Of a DNA stretch of 64,000 bases, positions 14,084 to 23,292 are shown piece after piece. Source of the stretch: Bradyrhizobium liaoningense (GTDB lineage Bacteria > Pseudomonadota > Alphaproteobacteria > Rhizobiales > Xanthobacteraceae); assembly GCF_018130955.1 (NCBI RefSeq), contig NZ_JAFCJM010000002.1, positions 1 through 64,000 on the forward strand, read 5' to 3'. Within the stretch, counting starts at the first letter, position 1, and each line of letters begins with the position of its first letter. Below the pieces are notes generated by a model that made no database searches, was not told the DNA's origin, and saw only the letters and a list, made by a program, of their open reading frames with translations. The position numbers were made by a program, and so were the translations under genes.

Positions 14084-16759
14084 TCAGTTCGTCGCCTCGC
14101 GGCGCACCTCGCTGGCCACCGGCTGCGAGGAGCCGGCTGATGTCGGCAGTGCGACCGGGCGCAGGCCGATCAGCTCGGCGGTGCGGATCGCGCTGTCGCG
14201 CCAGAACTGGAAGGAGTTGATACGGCTGAGCTCGAGGATCGCGATCGCCACCGCCGCGAGGAACGGCAGGCTCTGCAGCACCAGGACCGCGGCGTAGATG
14301 TAGATCTCGGTGATCTGCTTGTAGCTGTTGGTGGCGATCAGGACTCCGGCGCCGATCAGGAGAAGGGCCGCGATCACGGCCTCCCAGAACGCCTGGAACT
14401 CGATCGACATCCGCGACAGGCCGCCCTTGGAGGTGCGGGCGAAGGCGAGGTGCTCGGTGATCAACCCTTGCGCCACCGCGCGCGACACCGTCCATTGCAC
14501 GCTCATCGCCGCGATCATGGCGCCGAGCATCTGGCCGGGTTTGATCGCGACACGCAGGCGGTACATCGACAGGAAGTGCGCGAGGGAAACGATGAAGGCG
14601 GCGATGATCGGCAGCGTCAGGATCTTGTCGGGGATGGCGATGTCGGCAAAGGCGACGATCGGCACCCAGATCAGGTTGAGCAGCGCCACGACCACGCCGA
14701 GGCTTTCGGCGCCCAGCCAGTTCAGCCAGCCCAGCGAATATTCGCGCCTCTGGTCCGGCGTCAGCCGGCTCGCGCCGGGCAGGAAACGCCGCCAGTGCTT
14801 CTTGACGATCTGGAAGCCGCCATAGGCCCAGCGATGGCGCTGCTTCTTGAAGGCCTCGTAGGTGTCGGGCAACAGGCCCTGGCCGTAGCGGTGGCTGGTG
14901 TAGTGCGTGACCCAGCCGAGCTCCTGGATCGCAAGGCCGAGATCAGAATCCTCGCAGATCGTGTCGGATGACCAGCCGCCGGCCATGTCCATCGCGGCGC
15001 GGCGGATCAGGCACATCGTGCCGTGCACGATGATGCCGTTGAACTCGTTGCGCTGGACCATGCCGATGTCGAAGAACCCTGCATATTCGCCGTTCATGAT
15101 GTAGTGCATGATCGACAAATCGCCGTCGCGGTGCTCCTGCGGCGCCTGCACGAGGCCGACGCGCGGATCGCTGAAGGCCGGCACGAGATCCCTGAGCCAG
15201 TCGGGATCGACGACATAATCGGCGTCGATGATGCCGATTATCTCGGCGTCCGCAGCGGTGCGGTCCATCGCGATGCGGAGCGCGCCGGCCTTGAAACCCT
15301 GCACCTTCTCGGCGTTGATGAACTTGAAGCGTTCCCCCAACGCGCGGCAGTGGTCCTGGATCGGCTGCCAGAAGGCGGGGTCCGGCGTATTGTTGATGAT
15401 GACGACGCATTCGTAGTTCGGGTAGTTGAGCCGCGACAGCGCATCGAGCGTCTGCTTCATCATCTCGACCGGCTCGAAATAAGCGGGGATGTGGATCGAG
15501 ACCTTTGGGAAATAGTTCGGCCCTGCCTCGGTGGTGATCTCGGCGACCTTCGCCTTGGTGAGCAGGCGGCGCGGCGGCCTGCCGAAAGCGACTGCCGCGA
15601 TCTCCTCGATCCGCGCCATCGCGATGAGGACGAGGGGAACAAGGAGGATCATGCCGAGCGTTAGCGCGAAGGCCGAGCCGAACACGAAGTAGTGGGTGTT
15701 CCAGAAGGCGAACACGGTCGCAGCCCACGCGCCGACGCCGTTGGCGGTTGCCGCCAGCAGGAAGGCCTGGCGCGCGGTCGGCTGCGACAGCCGTAGAATG
15801 GGCAGCGACAGCAGGATGCCGACCAGCAGCGCAATGGTCGCGAGCTTCCAGTAATCCGGGTTTACGATGGGGCCGGTCCAGGCGAATTTCGGCTCACGCG
15901 CGGCGGTGTAGATGCCCCAATAGGGACCGACGCCGCCTTCGACGAATTTCCAGGGCTGATCGATGGCTTCGACGATGTTGAATTCCATGCCGATGGAGTC
16001 GGCGCGGCTGACGAAATTGCGCAGCGTCACCGCCTGCCGGAACGGCCCCGGAATCGCGTCCTTCAGATTGTAGCCGGCCGACGGCCAGCCGAACTCGGCG
16101 ATCACGATGCGCTTGCCCGGGAAGGCGTCGCGCAGCTTCTGATAGATGATCATCGCCTGGTCGACGGCCTGCTTGTCGGAAAAGCCTTCCCAGTACGGCA
16201 GGATGTGCGCGGCGATGAAGTCGACGGAGGAAGCGAGCTCGGGATGCTCGAGCCAGATGTTCCAGATCTCGCCGGTGCTCACGGGCACGTTGACCGAGGA
16301 CTTGACCTTCTTGATCAGCTCGATGAGCTCGTCGACCTTCTGATCGCCGCGGTAGATCGTTTCGTTGCCGACGAAGATGCCGTTGACGTTGCTGTTGCGC
16401 TTGGCGAGCTCAATGGCGGCGTCCATTTCGCGCTTGTTGCGGTCGGGATCCTTGTTGATCCAGCCGGCAACCGTGACCTTCATGCCGAACTCGTTGGCGA
16501 TGGCCGGCACCAGCTCGTTGCCTTCGCCGGACGAATAGGCGCGGACGGCGCGCGTCGTCGTCGACAGCGTCTTCAGATCGGCGCGAATCTTCTGCGGATC
16601 GGTGGTGAGGTCGGTGACGTGGTGCGGCTCGAACGGCGTATAGGACAGGCTCGGCAGGATGCCCTTGAAATCGGGGGCGGGGATCTTCTCCTGCAACAAT
16701 CCCCAGATGCCCGCATGCAATGCGGACACGAACAGGACTACGGCGACGACGGCGCGCAT
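14084..16759 (-). CDS. ndvB: Cyclic beta-(1,3)/(1,6)-glucan synthase: GH17-like domain fused to GT2
   Basis: This is an 891 aa membrane protein. An N-terminal anchor (residues 4-21) precedes a GH17-like domain (about 35-290) with both candidate catalytic glutamates, Glu132 in VGNE and Glu222 in AEFGWPS. Membrane helices at about 306-324 and 362-382 lead to a family 2 glycosyltransferase domain with DAD at 512-514, CEDSD at about 602-606 and QRHRW at 640-644. A multi-helix C-terminal block follows. This matches Bradyrhizobium NdvB (about 102 kDa), which makes periplasmic cyclic glucans for osmotic adaptation and nodulation. The gene is transcribed divergently from the ndvC-like gene, with a small exported-protein gene between them on the same strand. 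Confidence 0.9.
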   Translation of the reverse strand: MRAVVAVVLFVSALHAGIWGLLQEKIPAPDFKGILPSLSYTPFEPHHVTDLTTDPQKIRADLKTLSTTTRAVRAYSSGEGNELVPAIANEFGMKVTVAGWINKDPDRNKREMDAAIELAKRNSNVNGIFVGNETIYRGDQKVDELIELIKKVKSSVNVPVSTGEIWNIWLEHPELASSVDFIAAHILPYWEGFSDKQAVDQAMIIYQKLRDAFPGKRIVIAEFGWPSAGYNLKDAIPGPFRQAVTLRNFVSRADSIGMEFNIVEAIDQPWKFVEGGVGPYWGIYTAAREPKFAWTGPIVNPDYWKLATIALLVGILLSLPILRLSQPTARQAFLLAATANGVGAWAATVFAFWNTHYFVFGSAFALTLGMILLVPLVLIAMARIEEIAAVAFGRPPRRLLTKAKVAEITTEAGPNYFPKVSIHIPAYFEPVEMMKQTLDALSRLNYPNYECVVIINNTPDPAFWQPIQDHCRALGERFKFINAEKVQGFKAGALRIAMDRTAADAEIIGIIDADYVVDPDWLRDLVPAFSDPRVGLVQAPQEHRDGDLSIMHYIMNGEYAGFFDIGMVQRNEFNGIIVHGTMCLIRRAAMDMAGGWSSDTICEDSDLGLAIQELGWVTHYTSHRYGQGLLPDTYEAFKKQRHRWAYGGFQIVKKHWRRFLPGASRLTPDQRREYSLGWLNWLGAESLGVVVALLNLIWVPIVAFADIAIPDKILTLPIIAAFIVSLAHFLSMYRLRVAIKPGQMLGAMIAAMSVQWTVSRAVAQGLITEHLAFARTSKGGLSRMSIEFQAFWEAVIAALLLIGAGVLIATNSYKQITEIYIYAAVLVLQSLPFLAAVAIAILELSRINSFQFWRDSAIRTAELIGLRPVALPTSAGSSQPVASEVRREATN

Positions 16760-16879
16760 CGCTGGCTAAACCACTTGGGGCTGAGATGGCAGGGAAACGG
16801 ATCCGACCCCGAGATCCGACCGTGTCCGCGGCAAATGGAGCATAACTCTGCCACGCCTTTTCACAACTGTTATGACGCC

Positions 16880-16945
16880 AAGTCCTTAGAGGGACCAGGT
16901 CCTTTGAGGGACCAAGTCCTTCAAAGGGATGTCCTTTTAAAGGCG
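16880..16945. repeat. 17-bp tandem repeat upstream of the ndvB-like gene
   Basis: About 3.9 units: AAGTCCTTAGAGGGACC, AGGTCCTTTGAGGGACC, AAGTCCTTCAAAGGGAT, then a partial GTCCTTTTAAAGGCG. Each unit is itself partly palindromic (GTCC...GGAC). It lies in the 267-bp gap (16760-17026) between the small exported-protein gene and the ndvB-like gene, where the ndvB promoter would be. Confidence 0.7.
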
Positions 16946-17026
16946 TCGTGGCGTCGTCCCGGGCGCGAGCAGTGCCAACCGCGTCTATGGCCGATCGCTC
17001 CTGAACGGCAAATGAAACGATAGCGG

Positions 17027-17617
17027 CTATTTCGGGGGCGCGGGCGAGGGGCTTGCCGCGGGCGCCGGGCTGGCCGCCGGCTGCGGCGAGGTGCCGGTGG
17101 TAGGCGTGGCCGGCGCCGACGCCGCGGCCGCCTGGACCTGCGCCGCCGGGTTGATCCAGCAGGCATGGACGCGGCTCGTAAGCGTCTCCGGGACCTTGTT
17201 GTCGATCTGCGCCGCGAACCGGGTCAGGCAGCGGAATGTCGCCTGGATATGGCCGCCGGGGCAGCCGAAGCGGTCATAGAGGTCGAGATGGCGGAAGGCG
17301 GTGTCGAGATCGTCCCGCCACAGCAGCACCACCACGCGCCGGCCGATCCAGACGCATTCAGGGTTGCCGGCCGGGCCGTTGATGGCCTGGGCGGCTTCGG
17401 CGAATTCGTCGGTCCTGCGTTGATTCTGGCTGGCTTCCTTCGCAGCGTCGGCCGGCGCCGCTGCGGCCGCCTTGCCCTGGTCCTGCGGTTTCAGGTCGCC
17501 GCTCTGGGCGAACGCGCTCTGGGTGAACGCACTTCCGATGCCGAGCAGGACGACGAGGGAGGGGACGGCCAACTGCCGCAGGACCGCATTACGTAACTCG
17601 AGCACCCGTCGCCGCAT
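17027..17617 (-). CDS. Exported beta-glucan biosynthesis protein, candidate NdvD
   Basis: This is a 196 aa protein. A signal-peptide-like N-terminus (PSLVVLLGIGSAFTQSAFA) is followed by a Gln/Ala linker, then a compact domain (about 70-160) with Cys pairs (PECVWIG, RFGCPGGHI, FRCLTRF, HACWINP) and a Pro/Ala-rich tail. Its place between the ndvB-like and ndvC-like genes, its strand and its export signal fit the third gene of the Bradyrhizobium cyclic glucan locus (NdvD). The published product is of similar but not identical size as I recall it, so no symbol is given. A role as a periplasmic or membrane partner of the synthase is inferred. Confidence 0.7.
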   Translation of the reverse strand: MRRRVLELRNAVLRQLAVPSLVVLLGIGSAFTQSAFAQSGDLKPQDQGKAAAAAPADAAKEASQNQRRTDEFAEAAQAINGPAGNPECVWIGRRVVVLLWRDDLDTAFRHLDLYDRFGCPGGHIQATFRCLTRFAAQIDNKVPETLTSRVHACWINPAAQVQAAAASAPATPTTGTSPQPAASPAPAASPSPAPPK

Positions 17618-17890
17618 AAATTCCCCGTTCTGACTGAAGCCGTCCGCGTGGAGACTGCTCGGACGCGAGGCTTGATGGCGTCCAAATGGGTCCCCAATGC
17701 GGCGGAAAAGACCCGCCGAGTCTGATGACGTGAATCTGGAATTTTGTCCAGCAAAGTCACCATCCTATGCCTCGGTCGAAGGGCCGCAGGTAGATCGGGC
17801 GGGGATGGCGCGTGCAATTACCACTGCGCCCCCTTGGCAGACGGCCCCCAAGCAGGTAATCGACGGACCCCTTTGCGGAGGACGGAACCG

Positions 17891-19507
17891 ATTACTGTTC
17901 GTACGCCACTGGCGCTTCTGCTCATGTCGTTGGGTGCGATTGCTGCCGTGTGGTGGTGGCTGGCCACGCCGATTACGCTTGCGCGCGCGCCTATTGACCC
18001 GAGCGCGAAGCTCCAATGCGTCTCCTACGCGCCGTTCCGCGGCGACCAGACGCCGCTCAACGAATGGACCCATATCGACGCCGAGCAGATCGAGCAGGAT
18101 CTCCGCCAGCTCAAGGACATTTCCGAGTGCGTGCGGACGTACTCGATCGAGAACGGGCTCGACCAGGTGCCGGCGATCGCCGCCAAGGTCGGCGGGCTCA
18201 AGGTGATCCAGGGCATCTGGCTCTCCAGCAACCGCGTCAAGAATTTCGGGCAGGTGGCGACCGTCGTCCGCCTGACCAAGGAATTTCCCGCCGTCATCAG
18301 TTCGGTCGTGGTCGGCAATGAGGTGCTGCTCCGCGGCGAGATGACGACCGCGGACCTCGCCGCCATCATCCGCTCGGTGAAGGCGCAGGTCACGGTTCCC
18401 GTCACCTATGCCGACGTCTGGGAATATTGGCTCAAGAACCGCGAGATCTACGAGGCCGTCGATTTCGTCACGATCCATATCCTCCCCTATTGGGAGGACA
18501 TGCCGATCCGCGCCAAGTTTGCGGCCAGCCACGTCAACTCGATCCGCCAGCAGATGGCGGTGGCGTTTCCCGGCAAGGAGATCCTGATCGGGGAGACAGG
18601 CTGGCCCAGCGAAGGGCGGATGCGGGAAGGCGCGTTGCCGTCGCGCACCAACCAGGCCCGCGTGGTCTCGGAGATCCTCGCGCTGGCGAAAGCGCAGGGC
18701 TTTCGCGTCAACCTGATCGAGGCCTATGACCAGCCGTGGAAGCGGCGGTTAGAGGGCACCGTCGGCGGCTATTGGGGCCTGCTCGATTCCATCCACCGCT
18801 CCCTGAAATATCCGCCGGGCGAGCCGATCAGCAATTTCCCGTTCTGGAAATCCTACATGGGCGCCGGCATGGGCCTGAGCGTGCTGGTGTTCGTCGTCGC
18901 CGGCCTGACGCTGCGCCGGCGGCCCTGGACGCCGCGCTTCTCGGCCTGGCTCGGCGTCGGCATTTCGGCGACTGCGGCCGGCATCCTGCTCGGGGTCGCC
19001 TTCGACAAGATGTACTACGAGAGCTACGGCTGGGGCGGCTGGCTGCAATGGGGCGCCTTGCTCGCGGCCGGCATCCTCTCTCCGATCTTCTGCTCGCAGG
19101 CGCTGGTGTCGGGGCGGGGACTGCCGACCTTCCTTGAGCTTTTGGGCCCGCGCGACGGGCGCAAATGGTCAAAGCTGTCGGTCGCGCTCGGACTGACACT
19201 GGCGGTTACCGCCGTGATCGCCACGCAGACCGCGCTCGGCTTCGTGTTCGATCCGCGCTACCGCGACTTTCCCTTCGCCTCGCTGACGATGGCGGTGGTG
19301 CCGTTCGCGATGCTGCTGGTGAACCGTCCCTCGAGCGGCGTGCGTCCGATCGCCGAGGCGATTTTTGCGGGCCTGTTGGCGCTGTCGGCGATCTACACGC
19401 TGCTCAACGAGGGCCGCGAGAACTGGCAGTCGCTCTGGACCTGCACGATCTATCTGGTGCTGGCGTTCACGCTGTGGCGGGCGCGGGCCGAGCAAATCCC
19501 AGAATAA
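17891..19507 (+). CDS. ndvC: GH17-like membrane protein of the cyclic glucan locus (NdvC-like)
   Basis: The product is 538 aa if it starts at 17891. One hydrophobic anchor is followed by a GH17-like domain with VGNEVLLRGE and GETGWPSEG (candidate catalytic Glu residues) and six or more membrane helices at the C-terminus. This matches Bradyrhizobium NdvC (about 62 kDa), needed for the beta-(1,6) linkages of the glucan. The start is unusual. The open frame from TTG 17744 has no ribosome binding site and does not look coding before residue 50. GGAGG at 17877 lies 9 nt upstream of an in-frame ATT at 17891 that gives xTVRTPLALLLMS; the first ATG is 17924. The 3' end overlaps the convergent gene by 41 bp. 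Confidence 0.85.
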   Translation: MTVRTPLALLLMSLGAIAAVWWWLATPITLARAPIDPSAKLQCVSYAPFRGDQTPLNEWTHIDAEQIEQDLRQLKDISECVRTYSIENGLDQVPAIAAKVGGLKVIQGIWLSSNRVKNFGQVATVVRLTKEFPAVISSVVVGNEVLLRGEMTTADLAAIIRSVKAQVTVPVTYADVWEYWLKNREIYEAVDFVTIHILPYWEDMPIRAKFAASHVNSIRQQMAVAFPGKEILIGETGWPSEGRMREGALPSRTNQARVVSEILALAKAQGFRVNLIEAYDQPWKRRLEGTVGGYWGLLDSIHRSLKYPPGEPISNFPFWKSYMGAGMGLSVLVFVVAGLTLRRRPWTPRFSAWLGVGISATAAGILLGVAFDKMYYESYGWGGWLQWGALLAAGILSPIFCSQALVSGRGLPTFLELLGPRDGRKWSKLSVALGLTLAVTAVIATQTALGFVFDPRYRDFPFASLTMAVVPFAMLLVNRPSSGVRPIAEAIFAGLLALSAIYTLLNEGRENWQSLWTCTIYLVLAFTLWRARAEQIPE

Positions 19508-19847
19508 GCAGCCCGATCGCGATCCCCGACAATACGATGTTGTAGAGGACGATGCCGAGGCCCGCGGCGATCACGCCGAGCGTCAGCAGCACGATCGACG
19601 GCCGCATCAGGTTGAGCGTCGCGATCACGAGCGCGACGATGCCGAACACCGAGTTCTTGAACAGCGAGGTCGCGGTCGCGCGTGCCTTGCAGATCATGGT
19701 CTGAAGGCCGGCGTCGCAGGCGAGCGACACCTGCGAGAACTCGACCGCGAGGTAGCGCACATAGAGCGCATAGCCGACGCTGACGAATCCGACGACGAGC
19801 AGGAACTGGACCTGGTAGGGCGTGAGGCGGAACGGCTTCTTCTTCAT
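19467..19847 (-). CDS. Integral membrane protein of unknown function (126 aa)
   Basis: The N-terminus is basic (MKKKPFRLTPYQVQ), followed by about four hydrophobic helices (FLLVVGFVSVGYALYV, NSVFGIVALVIATLNLM, SIVLLTLGVIAAGLGIVLY, GIAIGLLILGF). Two Cys in a short loop (LACDAGLQTMICK) may form a disulfide. It overlaps the 3' end of the ndvC-like gene convergently. No family is recognised; a link to glucan export is only suggested by position. Confidence 0.8.
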   Translation of the reverse strand: MKKKPFRLTPYQVQFLLVVGFVSVGYALYVRYLAVEFSQVSLACDAGLQTMICKARATATSLFKNSVFGIVALVIATLNLMRPSIVLLTLGVIAAGLGIVLYNIVLSGIAIGLLILGFARPAPATA

Positions 19848-19961
19848 GGGGCCAATATGGTCGGGAAGACGGGCTTGGGCAACCGGTGTGGCACCGGCTT
19901 GTGAATTCGCCTCAGAATGTAGTTATAACTATCTGAGATCGTGAATCTTTTTTGTATCTCC

Positions 19962-21290
19962 CTAGCGCCGACTGAAGAACGAGGACAGCGTCGAGGACGT
20001 CTCCGGCTTGGCGGGCGGGGCCGCCGGCGGCGGCGGCGGTTCCTCGCGCTTGGAGCGCTTTGAGGAATAGCTGCGCCGGTGCGGCTTCTCGGGCTTCGCG
20101 GCGGGCGCCCGCGGTGTCTCGGCTTGCGGGCTCGCGTCCTTCTCTTGCCCCTGCATCGACAGCCGCTGGCCGTCGAACACGGCGGTCTCGCAACCCCGGT
20201 CGTTCTCCGAAAGCGCGGCGCAGATTTTTGCGGCAGCCGCCGCGTTCACCAGCGGGCCCGCGCCGAGCCGAAGCTGCATGCCGAGCCCGGTCTTGCTCTC
20301 CCTGACCATGATGATCGGCCGCAGCTTTGCCAGATCCGGATTCGACTTGGTCAGGCCGCGCCACAACGCGCGCAGGCCGTGCACCGAATTCGCGCTGCCG
20401 AGATCGACTGCGAAGCGGGTCTGCTGAACCGTGATCGCCTGGGGTTCGCCTTCGGTGACGGCTTCAGGCTCCGCAGTGGGCGAGGCTGCGGCCATTTCGG
20501 TCGCCTGCGCCTGATCCTTCGGCCTTGCGGATTTTTCCGGCTGCATCAGTTTTGAGGCGGCAGGGTCCGGCGGCGCCATCATCGACTTCGCTGCAACGAG
20601 CGGAATGGCCGGCAGCTCGGACGCTGCCGGCGTCGATGCGCTTGGGGCTGCGGCTGCGGCCTGCTGCGGCGGGCTGGCCTGCTCCTTCGCAGTTTCCTTA
20701 TTAGCGGTTTCCTTGCTCGCAGCGTCCTTGTTCGGAGCTTCCTTGCTCGCGGCGTCCTTGCTTGCGGCTTCCTTGTTTGCGAATTCCTTGGCCGGCTTGT
20801 CGTTTGCGGGCGTCGAGGCGACGGGCGCAACCGCCGGCGCTGCGGCTTGCGGCGCAGGAGATTGCTCCGGCTTCCCAGCAGTCGGCTGTGCAGGCGCTGC
20901 GCCCTGCTTCGCGATCGCGCCGGTGACGGAATCGAGTCCCTGCTCGAGCACGGTGACGCGTGTGTAGAGGCGGTCGCGATCGGTGTTGAGCGTTTCGATG
21001 GCGGCCGTGAGCCGGCGCGCCTCGTTCTGGCTCTCCCTGGTCAGGACCGCAAGCCGCTCGGCCTGACGCGCGAGGTCGGCGGATGCGACCTGATCGCGCC
21101 GCCAGCCGAGCTGCGCCTGATTGGCCATCACAGCAACGACAATGGCGCCGACGGCAGCCACGCCCCACGAGCCGAGCCGCCACATCATGCGGCGATCGAA
21201 CTCGTTCTCCTCGGCCAGCAATCCGGACAGAATCCCGCCGGATTCCTTGGTCTCGAAGGCGCCGGCCAGTGGGTCGGAATCCTTTGCCAT
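19962..21290 (-). CDS. Membrane-anchored protein with repeat linker, SPOR-like C-terminal part
   Basis: The product is 442 aa from ATG 21290; the frame is open to 21329. A cytoplasmic N-terminus and one membrane helix (WGVAAVGAIVVAVMAN) are followed by a heptad coiled coil (ADLARQAERLAVLTRESQ). A low-complexity linker then repeats (K/N)(K/E)(A/D)AS units with alternating KEAAS, KDAAS and KEAPN, and a globular region follows (FAVDLGSANSVHGLRALWRG, then CAALSENDRGCETAVFDGQRL). That last part has the layout of a SPOR-type peptidoglycan-binding domain, as annotated for similar rhizobial proteins, but I do not see a decisive motif. The end is Pro/Lys rich. It probably acts at the cell envelope. 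Confidence 0.75.
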   Translation of the reverse strand: MAKDSDPLAGAFETKESGGILSGLLAEENEFDRRMMWRLGSWGVAAVGAIVVAVMANQAQLGWRRDQVASADLARQAERLAVLTRESQNEARRLTAAIETLNTDRDRLYTRVTVLEQGLDSVTGAIAKQGAAPAQPTAGKPEQSPAPQAAAPAVAPVASTPANDKPAKEFANKEAASKDAASKEAPNKDAASKETANKETAKEQASPPQQAAAAAPSASTPAASELPAIPLVAAKSMMAPPDPAASKLMQPEKSARPKDQAQATEMAAASPTAEPEAVTEGEPQAITVQQTRFAVDLGSANSVHGLRALWRGLTKSNPDLAKLRPIIMVRESKTGLGMQLRLGAGPLVNAAAAAKICAALSENDRGCETAVFDGQRLSMQGQEKDASPQAETPRAPAAKPEKPHRRSYSSKRSKREEPPPPPAAPPAKPETSSTLSSFFSRR

Positions 21291-21484
21291 TACCGTAAGT
21301 GCCCAGCCTGTCCCGCGTCCCCGAATCAATCAGGGAACATTAACAGGAAAAGCGTGTCGCACTTGAATTCCGGCCCTTTGCGGGGGTAGCAAAACGCCTC
21401 TATGACGGCACCTAGCTGTCACTCGCGACACCAGGGTCGATTCGGCCGACACCAGGGATTGGCAAGAAGCAGGCAAGGACCTTA

Positions 21485-22840
21485 ATGACCGTTCGCTCAA
21501 GCCTCACGATCGTGCTCGCAGCCGGCGAAGGCACGCGCATGCGCTCAAGCCTGCCAAAAGTGCTGCACCCGGTCGCGCAGCAAACCCTGCTCGCGCATGT
21601 GCTCGGCGCCGCGCCGAAGGGAACCGGCACGTCGCTCGCGGTCGTGATCGGACCGGATCACCAGGCGGTGGCCGACGAGGCGAAGCGCATCCGCCAGGAC
21701 GCGCTGACCTTCGTGCAGCGCGAGCGGCTGGGAACGGCACATGCGGTACTCGCGGCGCGCGAAGCGATCGCGCGCGGGGTGGACGACATTTTGATCGCGT
21801 TCGGTGACACGCCGCTGATTACGCCCGAGACTTTTGAGCGGCTGCGCGTGCCGCTGCGCAAGGGCGCAGCACTCGCAGTGCTCGGCTTTCGCGCCGCCGA
21901 TCCGACCGGCTACGGCCGGCTGTTGGTCGAAGGCGACCAACTCGTTGCGATCCGCGAGCATGCCGATGCTTCGCCTGCGGAGCGCAAGATCACGCTGTGC
22001 AATGCCGGCGTGATGGCGCTCGACGGACATCGCGCGCTCGCCATTCTGGACAGAATAGGCAATGCCAATTCCAAGGGCGAATATTATCTGCCGGATGCCG
22101 TCGGCATTGCCCGCGCACAAGGAGGAGAAGCCGTGGTGATCGAGACCAGCGAGGACGAGGTGCGCGGCATCAACACCAAGGCGCAGCTTGCGGAGGCCGA
22201 AAGCGTGATGCAGGCGCGGCTGCGCAAGGCCGCGATGGAGCAGGGCGTCACGCTGATCGCGCCGGAGACGGTCTACCTCGCCGCCGACACCACGTTCGGC
22301 AAGGACGTGACGATCGAGCCGTTCGTGGTGATCGGTCCCGGCGTCTCGATATCAGACGGCACCGTCATCCATTCCTTCTCGCACATCGTGCAGACCGCGC
22401 TCGGCAAGAACGTGTCGATCGGCCCCTATGCGCGCTTGCGGCCCGGCACCTCGCTCGGCGACGGCGCGCGGATCGGCAACTTTGTGGAGACCAAGGCTGC
22501 GACGCTGGAAGCCGGCGTCAAGGTCAACCATCTCTCCTATATCGGAGACGCGACCGTCGGGGCCAATTCCAACATCGGCGCCGGCACGATCACCTGCAAC
22601 TATGACGGCTTCAAGAAGCACAAGACGGTGATCGGGACGGGCGCCTTCGTCGGCACCAATTCGTCGCTGGTGGCGCCGGTCAAGATCGGCAACGGCGCCT
22701 ATATCGGCTCGGGCTCCGTCATCACCAAGGACGTGCCCGACGATGCGATGGCGCTCGAGCGCAATCAGCAGACCATCCGCGAAGGCGGCGCTGCGCGCTA
22801 TCGCGAGATGAAGACGGGCGGGAAGAAGAAGGAAGGTTGA
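21485..22840 (+). CDS. glmU: Bifunctional GlcNAc-1-P uridyltransferase / GlcN-1-P acetyltransferase
   Basis: The 451 aa length is normal for the family. The N-terminal pyrophosphorylase domain has LAAGEGTRM at about residues 10-18 and the conserved PKVLH. The C-terminal left-handed beta-helix shows hexapeptide repeats ([38 protein letters not shown]) and the acetyl-CoA site region with [10 protein letters not shown]. It converts GlcN-1-P to UDP-GlcNAc for peptidoglycan and lipopolysaccharide. glmS lies 450 bp downstream on the same strand, with a small antisense gene between; together they form most of the UDP-GlcNAc route. Confidence 0.98.
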   Translation: MTVRSSLTIVLAAGEGTRMRSSLPKVLHPVAQQTLLAHVLGAAPKGTGTSLAVVIGPDHQAVADEAKRIRQDALTFVQRERLGTAHAVLAAREAIARGVDDILIAFGDTPLITPETFERLRVPLRKGAALAVLGFRAADPTGYGRLLVEGDQLVAIREHADASPAERKITLCNAGVMALDGHRALAILDRIGNANSKGEYYLPDAVGIARAQGGEAVVIETSEDEVRGINTKAQLAEAESVMQARLRKAAMEQGVTLIAPETVYLAADTTFGKDVTIEPFVVIGPGVSISDGTVIHSFSHIVQTALGKNVSIGPYARLRPGTSLGDGARIGNFVETKAATLEAGVKVNHLSYIGDATVGANSNIGAGTITCNYDGFKKHKTVIGTGAFVGTNSSLVAPVKIGNGAYIGSGSVITKDVPDDAMALERNQQTIREGGAARYREMKTGGKKKEG

Positions 22841-22846
22841 GGCGCG

Positions 22847-23068
22847 CTATTCGTCGTCGGAAAATTCCGAGAAGATCGCGCGCGTCAGGCGCCAGCCGCG
22901 CGGCTTGGCGCGCTTCACCGGTTCACCGGCCTGATGCTTGACGAAGACCGGTTTGCTCTCCTTGCCGCGCTGGGGCGGCGGCCAATGCGCCAGATGCGTG
23001 CCAGTGGTTTCGCTGGCATGCACATACATCGACGTAAGACCTTTGCGGTCGGACGAGCCCTTCTTCAT
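22847..23068 (-). CDS. Conserved hypothetical basic protein (73 aa)
   Basis: ATG 23068 has GGAG 9 nt upstream; an upstream ATG at 23083 lacks a site. The product is rich in Lys, Arg and Pro (MKKGSSDRKGLTSMYVHASETTG, then KPVFVKHQAGEPVKRAKPRGW) and ends acidic (FSDDE). It lies antisense between glmU and glmS, which is likely conserved in related genomes. Function is unknown. Confidence 0.7.
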   Translation of the reverse strand: MKKGSSDRKGLTSMYVHASETTGTHLAHWPPPQRGKESKPVFVKHQAGEPVKRAKPRGWRLTRAIFSEFSDDE

Positions 23069-23292
23069 GGCCTTGATCTCCACGCCATGAATCGTTGGGC
23101 AAATCTGTTGACAGGGAGTTAATGTGCAGGGTTAAAGGCCCGCGAATCCTGGTCGCAGGTCTTAGGCATGTCGCCGCGCGATGCTGTCGCAATCCGCAAT
23201 AATTATTGAGTATCTGGTTCCTTAGGAACTTCGCTAAAAACTGCGCGCGTCGTTTTGATGATTTTTCGACGATTTGGGGGATATTGATCCGC

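Noticed and set aside
15023-15664. Plus-strand ORFs inside the ndvB-like gene
   Set aside because: They are shadows of a well-supported synthase gene.
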